This document shows, piece after piece, positions 63,727-64,000 of a stretch of DNA of 64,000 nucleotides. The notes under the pieces were generated by a model, which was given only the letters and a program-made list of their open reading frames with translations, ran no database searches and had not been told where the DNA came from. Origin of the DNA: Acidobacteriota bacterium (GTDB lineage: Bacteria > Acidobacteriota > Thermoanaerobaculia > Gp7-AA8). The number at the start of each line of letters is the position of its first letter. Position 1 is the stretch's first letter. The stretch covers positions 64,001 to 128,000 of the forward strand of contig JAJPHC010000013.1 of assembly GCA_021325515.1 (NCBI GenBank), read 5' to 3'. A program made the position numbers and the translations under genes.

Positions 63727-64000
63727 TCACTCCAGTTCCGACCAGTCCACCGTCGTCGGCAGATTCGATTTCGCGAACAGCGTCGACAGCATTTCTTTCG
63801 GCGAGTAGACGCGGACATCGCCGAACTCGCTCGGGCGGCGGTTCTTCATCGTGAAGAGTGCGCGCTGTGATGTGTAGTCGAAGTTGGCGAAGTAGTCGTC
63901 GTCCTTCTTCTGATCGAACATCGTCTTCAGCACGTTGAGCTGCGATGTGAGGTGATCCGTGGAATCGGAGAGCGAGGACTTCGTCTTCGTCGCGCGTCTC
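63727..64000 (-). CDS. C-terminal end of an unknown protein (runs off the window)
   Basis: The minus-strand frame is open from the right edge to the stop at 63727, giving ~90 residues: ...SDSTDHLTSQLNVLKTMF, DDDYFANFDYTSQRALFTM, PSEFGDVRVYSPKEMLSTLF, TTVDWSELE. The codon use is like its neighbours. There is no start codon with a ribosome binding site inside the window; I therefore treat it as a 3' fragment. No family recognised. Confidence 0.65.
   Translation of the reverse strand, partial: RRATKTKSSLSDSTDHLTSQLNVLKTMFDQKKDDDYFANFDYTSQRALFTMKNRRPSEFGDVRVYSPKEMLSTLFAKSNLPTTVDWSELE

Overview
The window is GC-rich bacterial chromosome with very tight gene packing. Genes sit in long same-strand runs whose stop and start codons overlap as ATGA, GTGA or TGATG. 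It contains no rRNA or tRNA gene, no prophage, no CRISPR array and no recognisable transposase. Gene content (CarD regulator, MacAB-like transporter with two permeases, YfhO-type and GT-C membrane enzymes, LpxH-like phosphatase, DnaJ/CbpA, methylmalonyl-CoA epimerase, gas-vesicle genes, an aryl-polyene-like cluster) and the many dispersed palindromes suggest a soil or aquatic Gram-negative bacterium. Acidobacteriota or a relative is my best guess; this is inference, because no phylogenetic marker was aligned.

Layout. 1-9 kb: truncated M28 peptidase, BadF-type kinase, lipoprotein, LOG-family protein, a 50-aa ORF, then a minus-strand run cbpA - LpxH-like phosphoesterase - MBL hydrolase - aroA - CNNM protein. 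9-11 kb: glgC-rph. 11-19.4 kb: an eight-gene minus-strand run queC - GT-C glycosyltransferase - queE - mce - small protein - lipoprotein - tyrA - YfhO. 19.4-23.5 kb: deoA and deoB (nucleoside salvage), split by a four-helix-bundle gene inside heptanucleotide arrays, then a secreted protein. 23.6-30.3 kb: CarD with a clear promoter and terminator, lipA, xerD, lytic transglycosylase, SpoIIE phosphatase, a lipoprotein and a membrane protein. 30.5-34.8 kb: MacAB-like exporter operon. 35-40.7 kb: secreted protein, enoyl-CoA hydratase, beta-propeller protein, YceI, mutY. 40.7-46.2 kb: gas-vesicle cluster with three GvpF/L paralogues, GvpG, GvpK, three GvpA-family proteins and a tandem ArsA/Get3-like ATPase. 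46.2-57 kb: S9 peptidase, membrane phosphodiesterase-like protein, M50 protease, secA, M23 peptidase, proC, DedA. 57.2-63.6 kb: type II fatty-acid/polyene-like cluster (AMP ligase, halogenase-like flavoenzyme, ACP, dehydratase, ketosynthase, degenerate ketosynthase, GT2). The right edge is the 3' part of an unknown gene.

The most unusual signal is in the spaces between genes. At least six loci carry a tandem array of 7-9 bp units, a short centre, then the same unit as an inverted array, giving a potential long hairpin. The arrays usually begin at a neighbour's stop codon. Unit sequence differs between loci while architecture is shared. One locus (deoA-deoB) has three such cassettes around a gene for a TIGR02436/S23-type four-helix-bundle protein, a 26-bp relict of that same gene, and a 39-bp direct duplication. 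A second class of two-hairpin modules and perfect palindromes is scattered in gaps and has in several places been read into proteins (LipA tail, M50 N-terminus, YfhO tail, ArsA-like linker).
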